DNA of 64,000 nucleotides, taken from NCBI RefSeq assembly GCF_025398175.1, contig NZ_CP099734.1, forward strand, positions 868,001-932,000, in the 5' to 3' direction. Under the pieces are notes generated by a model. It ran no database searches. It was given only the letters and a program-made list of their open reading frames with translations, and was not told the origin of the DNA. Made by a program: the position numbers and the translations under genes. Shown in pieces: positions 10,030 to 20,982 of the stretch (position 1 is its first letter; each line of letters begins with the position of its first letter). This DNA comes from Photobacterium sp. TY1-4 (GTDB lineage Bacteria; Pseudomonadota; Gammaproteobacteria; Enterobacterales; Vibrionaceae).

Positions 10030-10647
10030 CATTACGCCTGCCAGACCAACATCGCCTCAACCATCATTGATAAAGGTGGTGATTATTTACTTGCAGTTGA
10101 AGGTAACCAGGAAACACTGGCTAAAGCTGTACGTCAGGCGTTGTCTGCGAAGACTTCGATTCAGAGCGCCCCTGAAAATGTCACGGTGGAGCAAAGCCAC
10201 GGACGAATCGAAGCCCGAGAATATCATGTACTACCTGCTGGTGAGTTGGTACAACAGTTTCCTGATTGGAAAGGGCTCAACAGCATCGGCGTTAACATTG
10301 GTTATCACATTGATAAATCAGGTAAAGAGTCACTCGAATATCGCTATTACATCAGCTCAGCTGAGTTGGAGAAAGAGCGTTTTGCCACCGCTGTGCGTGG
10401 CCACTGGGGAATTGAAAACAGCCTGCACTGGGTACTTGATGCATCAATGAACGATAATGCTTGTCAGATTTATCGCGGAGATGCAGCTGAGATCATGGCC
10501 TGTTTTCGGCACATTGCACTGAACATGTTGCGAGCCGAAACCTCGAAAAAGGCTAGTATCCGACGTAAACAGAACATTGCAGCGATGAATTCCGCTTATC
10601 TGGACAAGGTGTTACTGGCTGGTTTTAAGGCGGCGCTCAAAAAATGA
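10030..10647 (+). pseudogene. 3' fragment of ISAs1-family transposase
   Basis: Open frame without a proper start, encoding about 205 C-terminal residues of an ISAs1-family DDE transposase. It begins YACQTNIASTIIDKGGDYLL and continues with AVEGNQETL, then RGHWGIENSLHWVLD and the end LLAGFKAALKK, all characteristic of the family, which is normally about 370 residues. The N-terminal part with the first catalytic residues is missing. Immediately after the stop, at about 10651-10667, is TTCATGCTCTCGCCCTG, resembling the terminal inverted repeat of ISAs1 elements, so the right end is preserved. The left end was lost. It is not expected to be mobile. Confidence 0.88.
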
Positions 10648-11019
10648 GCATTCATGCTCTCGCCCTGTCCCAAAAGCCATCACTGATGTCGATGGACTCT
10701 TCTATACTTCCATGTTTATTCAAAGCTATTCCTTGCTGTTTTATTGTCCAGATAAATTAAAATCAGAAACTCAATTGACATGATTGTCCTCTGAGTGATG
10801 ATGAGTTTTATATTTTTTTGATTTTACGCTGGTCTGACAAGCAATAATTTCTGACGTACGGTTAAGATAAACTTAACTGTGGATCGCCACTCACACGGTA
10901 GACACTCATCTGGCGTTTGCTATCTGTACCGCCAGTTAACATCGTTAATTCATCTTACTTGTTAATCGCATCTCTGTCGTTCAGGGGCTTTGTGAGTGGC
11001 CTCGTTGCTTGCCTTAAAC
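10648..11019. other. Gap with right end of ISAs1 remnant
   Basis: After the likely IS right end (about 10667) the stretch is AT-rich and holds no gene I can recognise. It lies between the IS fragment and the 3' end of the LysR gene. Confidence 0.4.
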
Positions 11020-11904
11020 TTACTCGGCCCCAGCACCTACTTGTATGCTCGCGGCTTGAACATACTCAATAAACAAATCAACTGATTTGGAGGTTCTGGC
11101 CGGGTTCCAGACCATATGAATATCCCAGCGGGTCTCTTCTGCAAACGGGATGAGTTTGATGGCGTCATAAATGCCGAGAATAGACTTCTTCGGGAGAATC
11201 GCCACGCCGGCATTGGAGAGGATTAAGGTGATAATAGTTTGAATGTCAGCAGAGATATTGGTGATGTTATGTGATCTGTCTTTCAGTAAGGCCATGGTTT
11301 TGATATTCATCATGGATTTACTGTGATTGCTCATCATCAATAAATTGAAATTCTCCAGATAGAAATCAATCTGATCTTCAGTATAGAGATCTTTGGATAC
11401 GGCCAGCACAAATTCATCGCTGGAAATCGGCATGCTGTGGAGAACTTTAGATTTCGGTTGCCGCATAAATCCAATATCTAAAGAGCCGGAAAGTAATTGT
11501 TCCTCCTGCTCAAAAGAACAGATATCCGAGAGTGAAATGGAAATATTTTTATACTTGTTCTTAAATTCTCGAATATAACCCGGCAGGAAATCATTACTCG
11601 ATTTTCCGAAACCAATCGATAAGCTGGCGAAATGATTCTGGGCGACACTTAAAATATGATCGTTTGTTTTCTGGATGTGCCGATTTAAGGCAATGATCTC
11701 ATCGATGATCAGCTTCCCTGTATCGGAGAGTGTCGCCCCCTGATTATCCCGGATGAATAGCTCAATGTCGTAGGTTTCCTCAACATTCTTGATTTGCTTG
11801 GACAGTGCCGGTTGTGAAATGCAAAGGATTTCGGCGGCGACTCTGAAGTTCTGGACTCTGGCCAGGGTTTCAACGGAATGCAAATACTTGGGATTGATCT
11901 TCAT
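11020..11904 (-). CDS. LysR-family transcriptional regulator
   Basis: DNA-binding regulator of 294 residues. The N-terminal winged helix-turn-helix is at about 19-43 (RVAAEILCISQPALSKQI), followed by the long linker helix and a two-lobed effector-binding domain (about 90-285, LSIGFGKSSNDFLPGYI ... AGVAILPKKS). Length and layout are standard for the family. It is transcribed away from a small gene at 12000-12224, about 95 bases apart; LysR proteins often control a divergent neighbour, but that gene has no known function, so the regulon cannot be named. AT-rich codons here contrast with the more GC-rich genes that follow, which may indicate transfer. Confidence 0.88.
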   Translation of the reverse strand: MKINPKYLHSVETLARVQNFRVAAEILCISQPALSKQIKNVEETYDIELFIRDNQGATLSDTGKLIIDEIIALNRHIQKTNDHILSVAQNHFASLSIGFGKSSNDFLPGYIREFKNKYKNISISLSDICSFEQEEQLLSGSLDIGFMRQPKSKVLHSMPISSDEFVLAVSKDLYTEDQIDFYLENFNLLMMSNHSKSMMNIKTMALLKDRSHNITNISADIQTIITLILSNAGVAILPKKSILGIYDAIKLIPFAEETRWDIHMVWNPARTSKSVDLFIEYVQAASIQVGAGAE

Positions 11905-11999
11905 AACTTTTGGTTATCACCCTTCAATAAAAGTCACTAGGCACTATAGCATAACAGTGGATAATTCCAATTTGTCATATTGAGTTGGAGGTGTTTGAG

Positions 12000-12224
12000 A
12001 TGCAGTTCTGTGTTTTAGCAAAAGAAGATGTATTTATTTTTGAAGATATTCATACCGAGTGTTCATCGGAAATTATATTGAGCTTATTAAAGCAGGGTTT
12101 TATTTACCTGCCGGTGTCCATTGAGGCCAATAATGCAGAAAACGCCCGCGTTTGTTTTCACAACCGATATCAATGGGCCGATCTGACGCAGGCATTTCAA
12201 TCTAAACAGGTGTTGCGGTGCTAA
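12000..12224 (+). CDS. Small uncharacterised protein, divergent from LysR
   Basis: 74-residue product starting at ATG 12000, eight bases after GGAGG at 11987-11991, an unusually good ribosome site that supports a real gene. The sequence (MQFCVLAKEDVFIFEDI ... QWADLTQAFQSKQVLRC) has no membrane segment or signal peptide and matches no family I know. It contains four Cys. Its position opposite the LysR gene suggests it could be that regulator's target. Confidence 0.55.
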   Translation: MQFCVLAKEDVFIFEDIHTECSSEIILSLLKQGFIYLPVSIEANNAENARVCFHNRYQWADLTQAFQSKQVLRC

Positions 12225-12410
12225 GGGGATCTTAAAACTCGGTGAGATTTGACTTGATTGATCACTCGGGTGGCAGTGTGACCAAGTCCATGATTCACCC
12301 ATCATGGGCGGCATGGCGTGAGTCATGCGAACCTTTTTCTGGAGAGCACGTCATCAAACGCACCGTCGATGCTGGGGCGTTTGATGGGTGCCATGTGACC
12401 CCCTTTCGTT

Positions 12411-13532
12411 TTATACCCGGCGCGAGAGGGTGATTGCCACGATGCCAATGCCACAGGCGATCAGGACGGTGCCGAGGTTCTGAGCCGCACCCGCCAGACC
12501 CAGGCCACTCCCAATCAGCAGATAATACATCAGTCCGAATAGGGCGCCGGCACTGCCTGCTTGCTGTTTGTAATGGTTCAATGCCATGCTGAGTACATTG
12601 GGGATCGCAATGCCGAATGCCATCACGACCATCATCATCGGGGCGAGAAACCCAATCGAAGTTAACATGGCATCCACACCGACAGCACCCAGCGTAAATA
12701 ACATGGCGGCGACTTGTAATAACCGGGGCTGCGATACATTTTTCGCCAGCAGGTATTTGTTGAGGTAACTGCCCAGCAGCGAGCCCAGCCCCAGCACAAC
12801 GCCGCTGTAACCGAATTGTTCCGGCGTGAAGCCAAGCGCTGCCAACTGAAATCCGCCCAGCTGGTAATAAGAAAACAGGGCGATGTTGTATAACGCCACG
12901 ATCAGGGCAGATTGCCAAATGTGCCCATCTTTCAGCATTCGAGCACTGAGAGAGCCGAGCTTGAACGGCTGCTTGGTGGTTTGGGTTTCAGGCAACCGAA
13001 AGAAGTTATAGCAGAATAAACCAAGGGCCATCGCAAAGAGCGCGAAGAACACATAGGTGTGGCCGCCGGCTTGGGAGAGCTGGCCGCCCAGGAACATGCC
13101 GATCACTGGACTGATGGCGATCCCCAATCCCATGACACTGAACACTTTGCCGAGGGCTGCGCCATCGAATGCGTCACGCAGCATGGTTTGGGTGACCACA
13201 GAGCCGACCGCAATGCCGAAAGCACTCAAAGCGCGAGCCATCATCAGTACGGCGAAGCTTTCCGTTTGCATGGCGACAAATGCCGCCCATCCGTAGATCA
13301 CCAGGCCCAGCAGCATGGTTGGCCGTCGGCCTAATTGATCCGCCAGAACGCCCCAGACGGCAACGCCAACAGCGAAAGCTGAAAAGTACACCGATAATGT
13401 TTGCGCGGCCTGTGTTTCAGAGACGGCGAATGATTGTGCAATTGAACCTAAAGCCGGGCTGTAGATGGTCTCGACAATCTGCGGAAACATCAACATGAGC
13501 ACCATCAGCCACAGAGAGGGTTGAGTCTTCAT
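12411..13532 (-). CDS. MFS drug efflux transporter, Bcr/CflA-like
   Basis: Inner-membrane proton-coupled exporter of 373 residues with about 12 hydrophobic segments. The motif A region between helices 2 and 3 reads GVLADQLGRRP, and motif C-like glycine-rich sequence lies in helix 5 (GLGIAISPVIGMFLGG), both typical of drug:H+ antiporters. It is slightly short for the family (about 390-400), with a short C-terminal tail. It is divergent from an AraC-type regulator, about 100 bases between starts, an arrangement seen with NimR/NimT-like pairs. The substrate is not predictable; export of a small toxic compound is the usual role. Confidence 0.85.
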   Translation of the reverse strand: MKTQPSLWLMVLMLMFPQIVETIYSPALGSIAQSFAVSETQAAQTLSVYFSAFAVGVAVWGVLADQLGRRPTMLLGLVIYGWAAFVAMQTESFAVLMMARALSAFGIAVGSVVTQTMLRDAFDGAALGKVFSVMGLGIAISPVIGMFLGGQLSQAGGHTYVFFALFAMALGLFCYNFFRLPETQTTKQPFKLGSLSARMLKDGHIWQSALIVALYNIALFSYYQLGGFQLAALGFTPEQFGYSGVVLGLGSLLGSYLNKYLLAKNVSQPRLLQVAAMLFTLGAVGVDAMLTSIGFLAPMMMVVMAFGIAIPNVLSMALNHYKQQAGSAGALFGLMYYLLIGSGLGLAGAAQNLGTVLIACGIGIVAITLSRRV

Positions 13533-13631
13533 TGTTTTTTCTCATCATGCTTGAACTTGGCGCGCAGTGTATACTGGCGTTTGTCAGGCAGGTTAACGAT
13601 ATTCAGACTCAAAACATCAAGATTCGGACAA

Positions 13632-14429
13632 ATGGCGATTATTACTCAACAGACAGTGTTTGATGCGGATGCCTTGGCGGCGAGCGTGATTGGGATCGCT
13701 GCCGATGTCGGTCAGCATGACTCGGGGGTCCACCAGCACCGGAAAGGTCAACTCCTGTATGCGCCGCAAGGGTGCATGACTTTTGTGCTGGACGATGCCC
13801 TGTGTCTCTTGCCGCCGACCAAGGCGGTCTGGATCCCGCCTCACACTTCACATCGGGCCGTAATGACCAATGTTGTCGCTTACCGTTCTCTTTACTTCGA
13901 TGCTGCGGTGTCCGAGGGGCCCGATGCGGTGACAATGATTGAGGTCGATGCGTTGCTCAAGGCCTTGATTGATAAAATGGCGTTCTGGCCCTGGGATAAA
14001 GCGGAAGGGGAGATGACCAATACCGTGGCGCTGTTCTGGGAAGAGTTTTTTGCCGCGAAACGTCATTTTTACCAGTTGCCGTTGCCGTCAGATCCCCGGC
14101 TTAACCAGTTCCGGATGCAAATGATGCAGGAGGCGTTCTTAGCGCCGCCGGCTGCCGACTTGGCGCAAGCGGTTGGGCTAAGCACCAAAACCGTCACCCG
14201 GCTGTTCAAAGTCGATACCGGCATGTCTTATCAGGCGTGGCGGCAGCAATGGCGTGTGCTCAAAGCCATTGAACTGTTGTCTGCCGGGATGCTGGTCGCG
14301 GATGTGAGTGCCTGGCTGGAGTTTTCATCCGACAGCGCGTTCATTGCCTTCTTTAAACAGCAAACCGGGCAAACGCCGTTGAATTTTATCAAGTCCGCAG
14401 CGGTTACGGACGAAGGCATCGCTCGTTGA
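13632..14429 (+). CDS. AraC-family regulator of the adjacent MFS pump
   Basis: 265-residue regulator. The N-terminal cupin-like region (HQHRKGQLLYAPQGCMTFVLDD, LLPPTKAVWIPPHTSHRA) fits the AraC subgroup with an AraC_binding cupin, and two helix-turn-helix motifs lie at the C-terminus (DLAQAVGLSTKTVTRLFK and DVSAWLEFSSDSAFIAFFKQ). I placed the start at ATG 13632 because the cupin begins right after it; earlier in-frame starts at 13521 would overlap the promoter region. It is divergent from the Bcr/CflA-like pump, which it probably controls. This matches E. coli NimR in general design; identity as NimR is not claimed. Confidence 0.83.
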   Translation: MAIITQQTVFDADALAASVIGIAADVGQHDSGVHQHRKGQLLYAPQGCMTFVLDDALCLLPPTKAVWIPPHTSHRAVMTNVVAYRSLYFDAAVSEGPDAVTMIEVDALLKALIDKMAFWPWDKAEGEMTNTVALFWEEFFAAKRHFYQLPLPSDPRLNQFRMQMMQEAFLAPPAADLAQAVGLSTKTVTRLFKVDTGMSYQAWRQQWRVLKAIELLSAGMLVADVSAWLEFSSDSAFIAFFKQQTGQTPLNFIKSAAVTDEGIAR

Positions 14430-14601
14430 GCCCCGCACCGTTTTCCCGGCAACCTGCGGGTTGATATGCTGAAACCGGCACAATCTTGATGCTTCAGGCA
14501 TTCATCGTCCGTGGCGACTTGTCACAATCTCAATATTCTGAGGTTGAAACGACGGCCCTCGCCATCGAGATCGCCCTTGATCAAGGCTAAGAAGGGAAAC
14601 A

Positions 14602-14636
14602 GAAGCGAGCCTGCGGCTGCACGGCGGGCTCGCTTC
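14602..14636. terminator. Strong hairpin after AraC gene
   Basis: A perfect 10-bp GC-rich stem (14602-14611 with 14627-14636) and 15-base loop stand between the AraC gene and the convergent mscS gene. No long T run follows, so intrinsic termination is likely but not certain. Confidence 0.5.
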
Positions 14637-14705
14637 CTGTAAATAGACCGGGACTGATCCATATCGGCATCAACAAGACGGGCTGTGACCAGCAATCCCG
14701 GCAGG

Positions 14706-15263
14706 TTACGACTGCTGCTCGACCAGTGCTTCTTCCGGCTTTGGCTTTTTTTCCGCCAGGATTTTGATCACGCCTTTTTGCAGGATCAGGTTGTTCGGGT
14801 AAGTGATGATATTGCCGCTCTCGTGGCGGAGGATCACGTGGAACATGGTAATTTCAATGATCACGCCGCTGATATCTTCGTCCTTGTCTGAGACTTTAAC
14901 TTTGTCGCCGATACGGTAGGGAAACACGAAGAAAATCAGCACGCTGGCGGTAAGGTTGCTGAGAATCGACCACTGCGCGAACAGGGCAACCCCCAAGACC
15001 GCGAAAATCGAGGACAGGAACAGGGATATATCCCCGAAGCCTAAATCGAGAATAATGGTAAAAATCGCGATAAACATCAGGAACGCCGACGCATTGAAAC
15101 ACTTCAGCACAAACTGGGTGCGCTTGAGTGTCACGCGCTTGTTTTCAGCCAGCGTTTCGATCCACTTTCGGCCAATGCGCCGGATGGCGACATAAGCCAG
15201 AATTAACAGCAGCCCCAGGGCAATCTGCTTGACGAGCATGTTGGACTGAAGAAACTCAATCAT
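14706..15263 (-). CDS. Small MscS-family mechanosensitive channel
   Basis: Inner-membrane protein of 185 residues with three hydrophobic segments (about 9-27, 50-72, 76-100) followed by the MscS beta domain (PYRIGDKVKVSDKDEDISG, then HVILRHESGNIITYPNN). These features mark a minimal MscS channel lacking the large C-terminal cage, of the kind often annotated as mechanosensitive ion channel family. It would open on hypo-osmotic shock. The ATG at 15263 shares bases with the stop of the upstream zntB-like gene (ATGA), so the two are translationally coupled. The tail is charged (KKPKPEEALVEQQS). Confidence 0.85.
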   Translation of the reverse strand: MIEFLQSNMLVKQIALGLLLILAYVAIRRIGRKWIETLAENKRVTLKRTQFVLKCFNASAFLMFIAIFTIILDLGFGDISLFLSSIFAVLGVALFAQWSILSNLTASVLIFFVFPYRIGDKVKVSDKDEDISGVIIEITMFHVILRHESGNIITYPNNLILQKGVIKILAEKKPKPEEALVEQQS

Positions 15264-16198
15264 CAAATAAACCTTAATTTTTTCAGAATAATCACTTCAA
15301 GGGCCACCACAATCAGGAGGCCGATACAGAACACCGTAAATGCGACCGGGTTTTCAACGCCGGGGATCCCGCCGATGTTCACGCCGAGTAGTCCCGTAAA
15401 GAAACCGGCAGGCAGGAAAATACCTGCAATCACCGAAAACAGATAGGTATTTCTGTTCATCATCTCGGCTTGCTGCTGATTAACGTTCGCGAGGTAGAGG
15501 TTGATTTGGTCGATGTAGAACTCAATCGATTCATTGAGCCGCGCGATGGTGTCGAGGCAGTTCTTAAAATGGTTTTTCTGAGCGCTCAGCGCCGGGATAT
15601 CCGCATGCAGCAGATCATCAAACACGTAGCGTTGCGGCTTGAGGTAACGGCGAAGCCGGAGCAGCCGGGAATGCAGGGCATGCAGGGCTTTGACATCGAC
15701 CTGGGTGTCGATATCCAAATCATCAATTCGCGTTTCCACCGGAGCCAGGAAATCAGAGATAATGCCGCTGATCCCGTTTGAAATCTCGACCAGCAAGGAC
15801 GGCAGGCTGTCCGGACCGGCACCATCTTCAAGCTGTTTGACCAAATTGGACACCGCGCGCGAGGACAGTTTACGGGTGGAAATCAGTGCGCCCTTGTACC
15901 AGAGGATGCGCAGGCTCAGCATGTCATCCGGCGCCGAACCTTCATTGAGGTTGATACAGCGCAGGATCATCAAAAAACAGTCGTGGTTGAACTGTTCAAA
16001 CCGGGGCCGGGTATCATCCGTGAGCAGGGAGTCAATAATCGCATCCGGCAGGGCTTGTGCTTCCAGCCAGTCCCGTAAACCAGCGGCGTCGCGTTGGCAG
16101 TGGTACCAGTGACCCGAACGAATTTCCCGGGCTTCCGGCGGGTTTGGTTGCGCCGTGCCCGAGGTGAAATCCCAGCTGGAAATCATAAAGCCGTCCAT
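15263..16198 (-). CDS. zntB: CorA-family metal transporter, ZntB-like
   Basis: 311-residue inner-membrane transporter of the CorA superfamily. A large cytoplasmic N-terminal domain is followed by a long helix and two C-terminal membrane segments. The signature after the first segment reads GVN (GLLGVNIGGIPG) rather than the GMN of Mg2+ CorA, which matches ZntB, a Zn2+ transporter. The start at ATG 16198 follows TAAGGAGA; an upstream in-frame start at 16294 has no such site. It is overlapped at its end by the mscS-like gene. Metal specificity is inferred only from the motif and N-terminal similarity (WDFTSG ... WYHCQ). Confidence 0.85.
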   Translation of the reverse strand: MDGFMISSWDFTSGTAQPNPPEAREIRSGHWYHCQRDAAGLRDWLEAQALPDAIIDSLLTDDTRPRFEQFNHDCFLMILRCINLNEGSAPDDMLSLRILWYKGALISTRKLSSRAVSNLVKQLEDGAGPDSLPSLLVEISNGISGIISDFLAPVETRIDDLDIDTQVDVKALHALHSRLLRLRRYLKPQRYVFDDLLHADIPALSAQKNHFKNCLDTIARLNESIEFYIDQINLYLANVNQQQAEMMNRNTYLFSVIAGIFLPAGFFTGLLGVNIGGIPGVENPVAFTVFCIGLLIVVALEVIILKKLRFI

Positions 16199-16392
16199 GC
16201 GGTATCTCCTTATGCAAGTGAATGTGTTATTAACCATCCAAAGCGCACGTATTGCAACGTTTTTCGGCCGTGTATTTGGATGGTCATCATTCAATTACCG
16301 GGTCATTCTGGGGTACTATGCCCACTGGACGTGCGACGGCAAGAATGCGCTCACGTGACACACAAACATTGGAACGGACGGCAGGAGGAATC

Positions 16393-18464
<2,072 letters not shown>

Positions 18465-18490
18465 AGCCCGCACAGGCGGCGGAGGCTTTG

Positions 18491-19300
18491 ATGCTGAATC
18501 CCGCTGAAACCGCCTCCCCTGCCTTGGATGCGACGGCCGGAGCCATTGCGGCGCTGCGCATGCCGCAGTTTACGGCGCAGTTTGTTGCCTTGCTGTCGCA
18601 GCTGATTGATTTCGACTGTGTCGTGATCCTCGGCTACCGGCAGGGCAAACATCCCATTTATCTCTATGATTCGATTCAGCGTCGTCGGGAGTTACTGTTT
18701 CAGCGTTACCTGACCGATTCATTTTTGCAGGACCCGTTTTATCTGGCGCTGACCCAAGGCGCCGAAGAGGGCGTCTACAGTCTGAGCGAGGTTTCCCGGC
18801 GGATCAGACAGTCGCCGGATTACCGGCAGCAGTTTTATGATCAAACCGGCTGGGAAGATGAAGTCAGCCTCTCGGTCCGGTTGGACCCGACACGCTGGAT
18901 TGTGGTCTATCTGGGCTATCTTGATCGGCCACTGCGCGCGGCATCGCCAACGCAGCTTGCCGCGTTGAAACAGCACTATGGTGTGTTGCGGGCGTTGTGC
19001 GTGCAGCACTGGCAACCGGCTGATTTCAGTCTGGCCCAGCCGCCGGGCGAACAGGCGGTGATGCGCCTTGCCGTCGATCAGGCGCTTGCCAGCTTCGGCC
19101 AGTCGTTGCTGACGGCGCGAGAGCAACAGGTGACGGCGCTGCTGGTCCAGGGGCTGGATTCGCGGGAAATTGCCGAGGCGTTGGACATTGGGATCGGCAC
19201 GGTCAAGAACCACCGCAAGCGAATTTATGCCCAGCTTAAGGTCTCCTCCCTCAGCGAACTGTTTCAATTGTTCCTCAATCACCTGATTGCGGCGACCTGA
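18491..19300 (+). CDS. LuxR-type transcriptional regulator
   Basis: 269-residue regulator whose C-terminal end (about 205-262) is a clear LuxR/GerE helix-turn-helix ([43 protein letters not shown]). The N-terminal 190 residues look like a sensory domain ([21 protein letters not shown]) common to a group of LuxR solos, but I cannot assign an autoinducer pocket. Starting at ATG 18491, it lies 26 bases after murQ and in the same direction, suggesting it is cotranscribed with peptidoglycan recycling genes. Its targets are unknown. A regulator that senses a muropeptide or amino sugar is an attractive inference only. Confidence 0.8.
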   Translation: MLNPAETASPALDATAGAIAALRMPQFTAQFVALLSQLIDFDCVVILGYRQGKHPIYLYDSIQRRRELLFQRYLTDSFLQDPFYLALTQGAEEGVYSLSEVSRRIRQSPDYRQQFYDQTGWEDEVSLSVRLDPTRWIVVYLGYLDRPLRAASPTQLAALKQHYGVLRALCVQHWQPADFSLAQPPGEQAVMRLAVDQALASFGQSLLTAREQQVTALLVQGLDSREIAEALDIGIGTVKNHRKRIYAQLKVSSLSELFQLFLNHLIAAT

Positions 19301-19397
19301 TCGGCAACCAAGTCGCCGATCTGTCCCTTTAGGGATATCGTCCTGGCCGCTGCCCTTCTTTACGCTTGCTGATTCATCCATGAAGAGCAAGCAATCC

Positions 19398-20705
19398 ATG
19401 ACTTCTGAACTACTCCAAGACCTGAACTGCCGGGGCCTGATCGCCCAGAGCACCCATCCGCAATTATTGGCCGAGACATTGCAGTCACCTCTGGCGGTCT
19501 ATTGCGGCTTTGACCCGACTGCGGGCAGCCTGCATATCGGTCATCTGGTGCCGTTGCTCATGCTCAAGCGTTTTCAGGATGCGGGGCACCGGGCCATCGC
19601 CCTCGTAGGTGGGGCTACCGGAATGATTGGCGATCCGAGCTTCAAAGCGGCTGAGCGAAGCCTGAACGAAAGTTCGACCGTGGCGCAATGGGTGGCGGAT
19701 TTGAGCGGGCAAATCGAGCGGCTGATGACGCCGCATTTGGATACGCCGCTGACGCTGGTAAATAACGCCGACTGGCTGGGACCGTTGGATGTGATCACTT
19801 TTTTCCGCGAGGTCGGTAAGCACTTCTCGGTCAATGCGATGGTGAACAAGGAGTCGGTCAGGCAGCGACTGGCGCGCCCGGATCAGGGGATCTCATTTAC
19901 CGAGTTCAGCTACAGCCTGCTGCAAGCTTATGACTTCACGCAACTGAATCAGCGATTCGGTTGCCGTTTGCAAATCGGCGGCAACGATCAGTGGGGCAAT
20001 ATTGTCAGCGGGATCGATCTGACCCGGCGACTGAACCAAGCGCAGGTGTTCGGCCTGACGTTGCCGCTGATCACCAAATCAGACGGGACCAAATTTGGAA
20101 AAACCGAAAGTGGCGCGATTTGGCTGGATGCTGAGAAGACCTCGCCGTATGCCTTCTACCAGTTCTGGCTTAATACGGCCGATGCCGATGTGTATCGTTT
20201 CCTGCGTTACTACACCTTTCTTTCGTGTGAGCAGATAGAGGCCATTGAAACGGCCGATCGCGCCGGGAGTGGCAAACCGCAGGCCCAGCGGGTGCTGGCA
20301 GAGGCGCTGACCTGCTTTGTCCATGGCAAAGCCGGGCTGTTGAGTGCGCAGCGGATCACCCGGGCGCTGTTTGGCGGCGAGGGCCACACCAGCGGCCATG
20401 TTCATTCGCTGACCCTGGCGGAACTGGACCAACTGGCACTGGACGGATTGCCGTGTACGGCGATCAAGATAGATCAGGACACGCCGCTGGATGTGCCGCA
20501 GCTGCTGATGACAGTGGAGCTGGCCAGCTCCAAGCGCGTGGCCAGAGAGCTGATCACCAGCGGGGCTGTGCGAATCAATGGCGAGCGGATTGCTGATGAG
20601 GTGATCTCACCGGGTCTGGCGCTGTTTGAACGCTACCTGGTGTTGCAGCGGGGGAAAAAGCAGTTTCACTTGTTCAGGCTCCAGGGCCCGTGTAATCAAG
20701 TGTAA
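19398..20705 (+). CDS. tyrS: Tyrosyl-tRNA synthetase
   Basis: 435-residue class I synthetase that charges tRNA-Tyr. Visible motifs are [16 protein letters not shown] with HIGH at 46-49, the tyrosine pocket (GGNDQWGNI), and the KMSKS equivalent KFGKT. A C-terminal S4-like RNA-binding domain ([20 protein letters not shown]) is present. Length and order match bacterial TyrRS of the E. coli type. I chose ATG 19398 ([17 protein letters not shown]), which aligns with the E. coli start; ATG 19380 is also possible. Vibrionaceae sometimes have two tyrS genes; whether this is the only copy cannot be seen here. Confidence 0.95.
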   Translation: MTSELLQDLNCRGLIAQSTHPQLLAETLQSPLAVYCGFDPTAGSLHIGHLVPLLMLKRFQDAGHRAIALVGGATGMIGDPSFKAAERSLNESSTVAQWVADLSGQIERLMTPHLDTPLTLVNNADWLGPLDVITFFREVGKHFSVNAMVNKESVRQRLARPDQGISFTEFSYSLLQAYDFTQLNQRFGCRLQIGGNDQWGNIVSGIDLTRRLNQAQVFGLTLPLITKSDGTKFGKTESGAIWLDAEKTSPYAFYQFWLNTADADVYRFLRYYTFLSCEQIEAIETADRAGSGKPQAQRVLAEALTCFVHGKAGLLSAQRITRALFGGEGHTSGHVHSLTLAELDQLALDGLPCTAIKIDQDTPLDVPQLLMTVELASSKRVARELITSGAVRINGERIADEVISPGLALFERYLVLQRGKKQFHLFRLQGPCNQV

Positions 20706-20943
20706 TGTACATTTGCGCGCAAAAATAAGAATTTATGTCATGTAGCTGTGCCGCGTGATTCACGGGCATGCTTCCGTGAGTGCGATGAAATGAGCATGTT
20801 TATCCCTCACGCGTTGTACCGCCGGGATTGTTGCTGAGGGTGGCAGCAATCCCGGCAACTATTCAGACAACCCTGTTGTGACAGGCGCTGCAACCCTGTG
20901 TGTTGTAACACGGTACTTCGCAGCACTTTTTTCTGTTCCAGCT

Positions 20944-20977
20944 ACCCATTCGACATGGAATGGGTGGCTGTTTTTTT
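20944..20977 (+). terminator. Intrinsic terminator after tyrS
   Basis: An 8-bp stem (20944-20951 with 20958-20965) with a six-base loop is followed by seven T (20971-20977). A second, imperfect hairpin at about 20821-20856 precedes it. It probably ends the anmK-to-tyrS transcript before the convergent HD-GYP gene. Confidence 0.7.
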
Positions 20978-20982
20978 GCGGG

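Noticed and set aside
12295..12918. 207-codon minus-strand frame overlapping the MFS gene
   Set aside because: Lies inside the transporter on the same strand in another frame, rich in His, Arg and Cys without any family pattern.
14489..14590. 33-codon open frame MLQAFIVRGDLSQSQYSEVE in the AraC-mscS gap
   Set aside because: No ribosome site and no recognised family; could be a gene remnant but unsupported.
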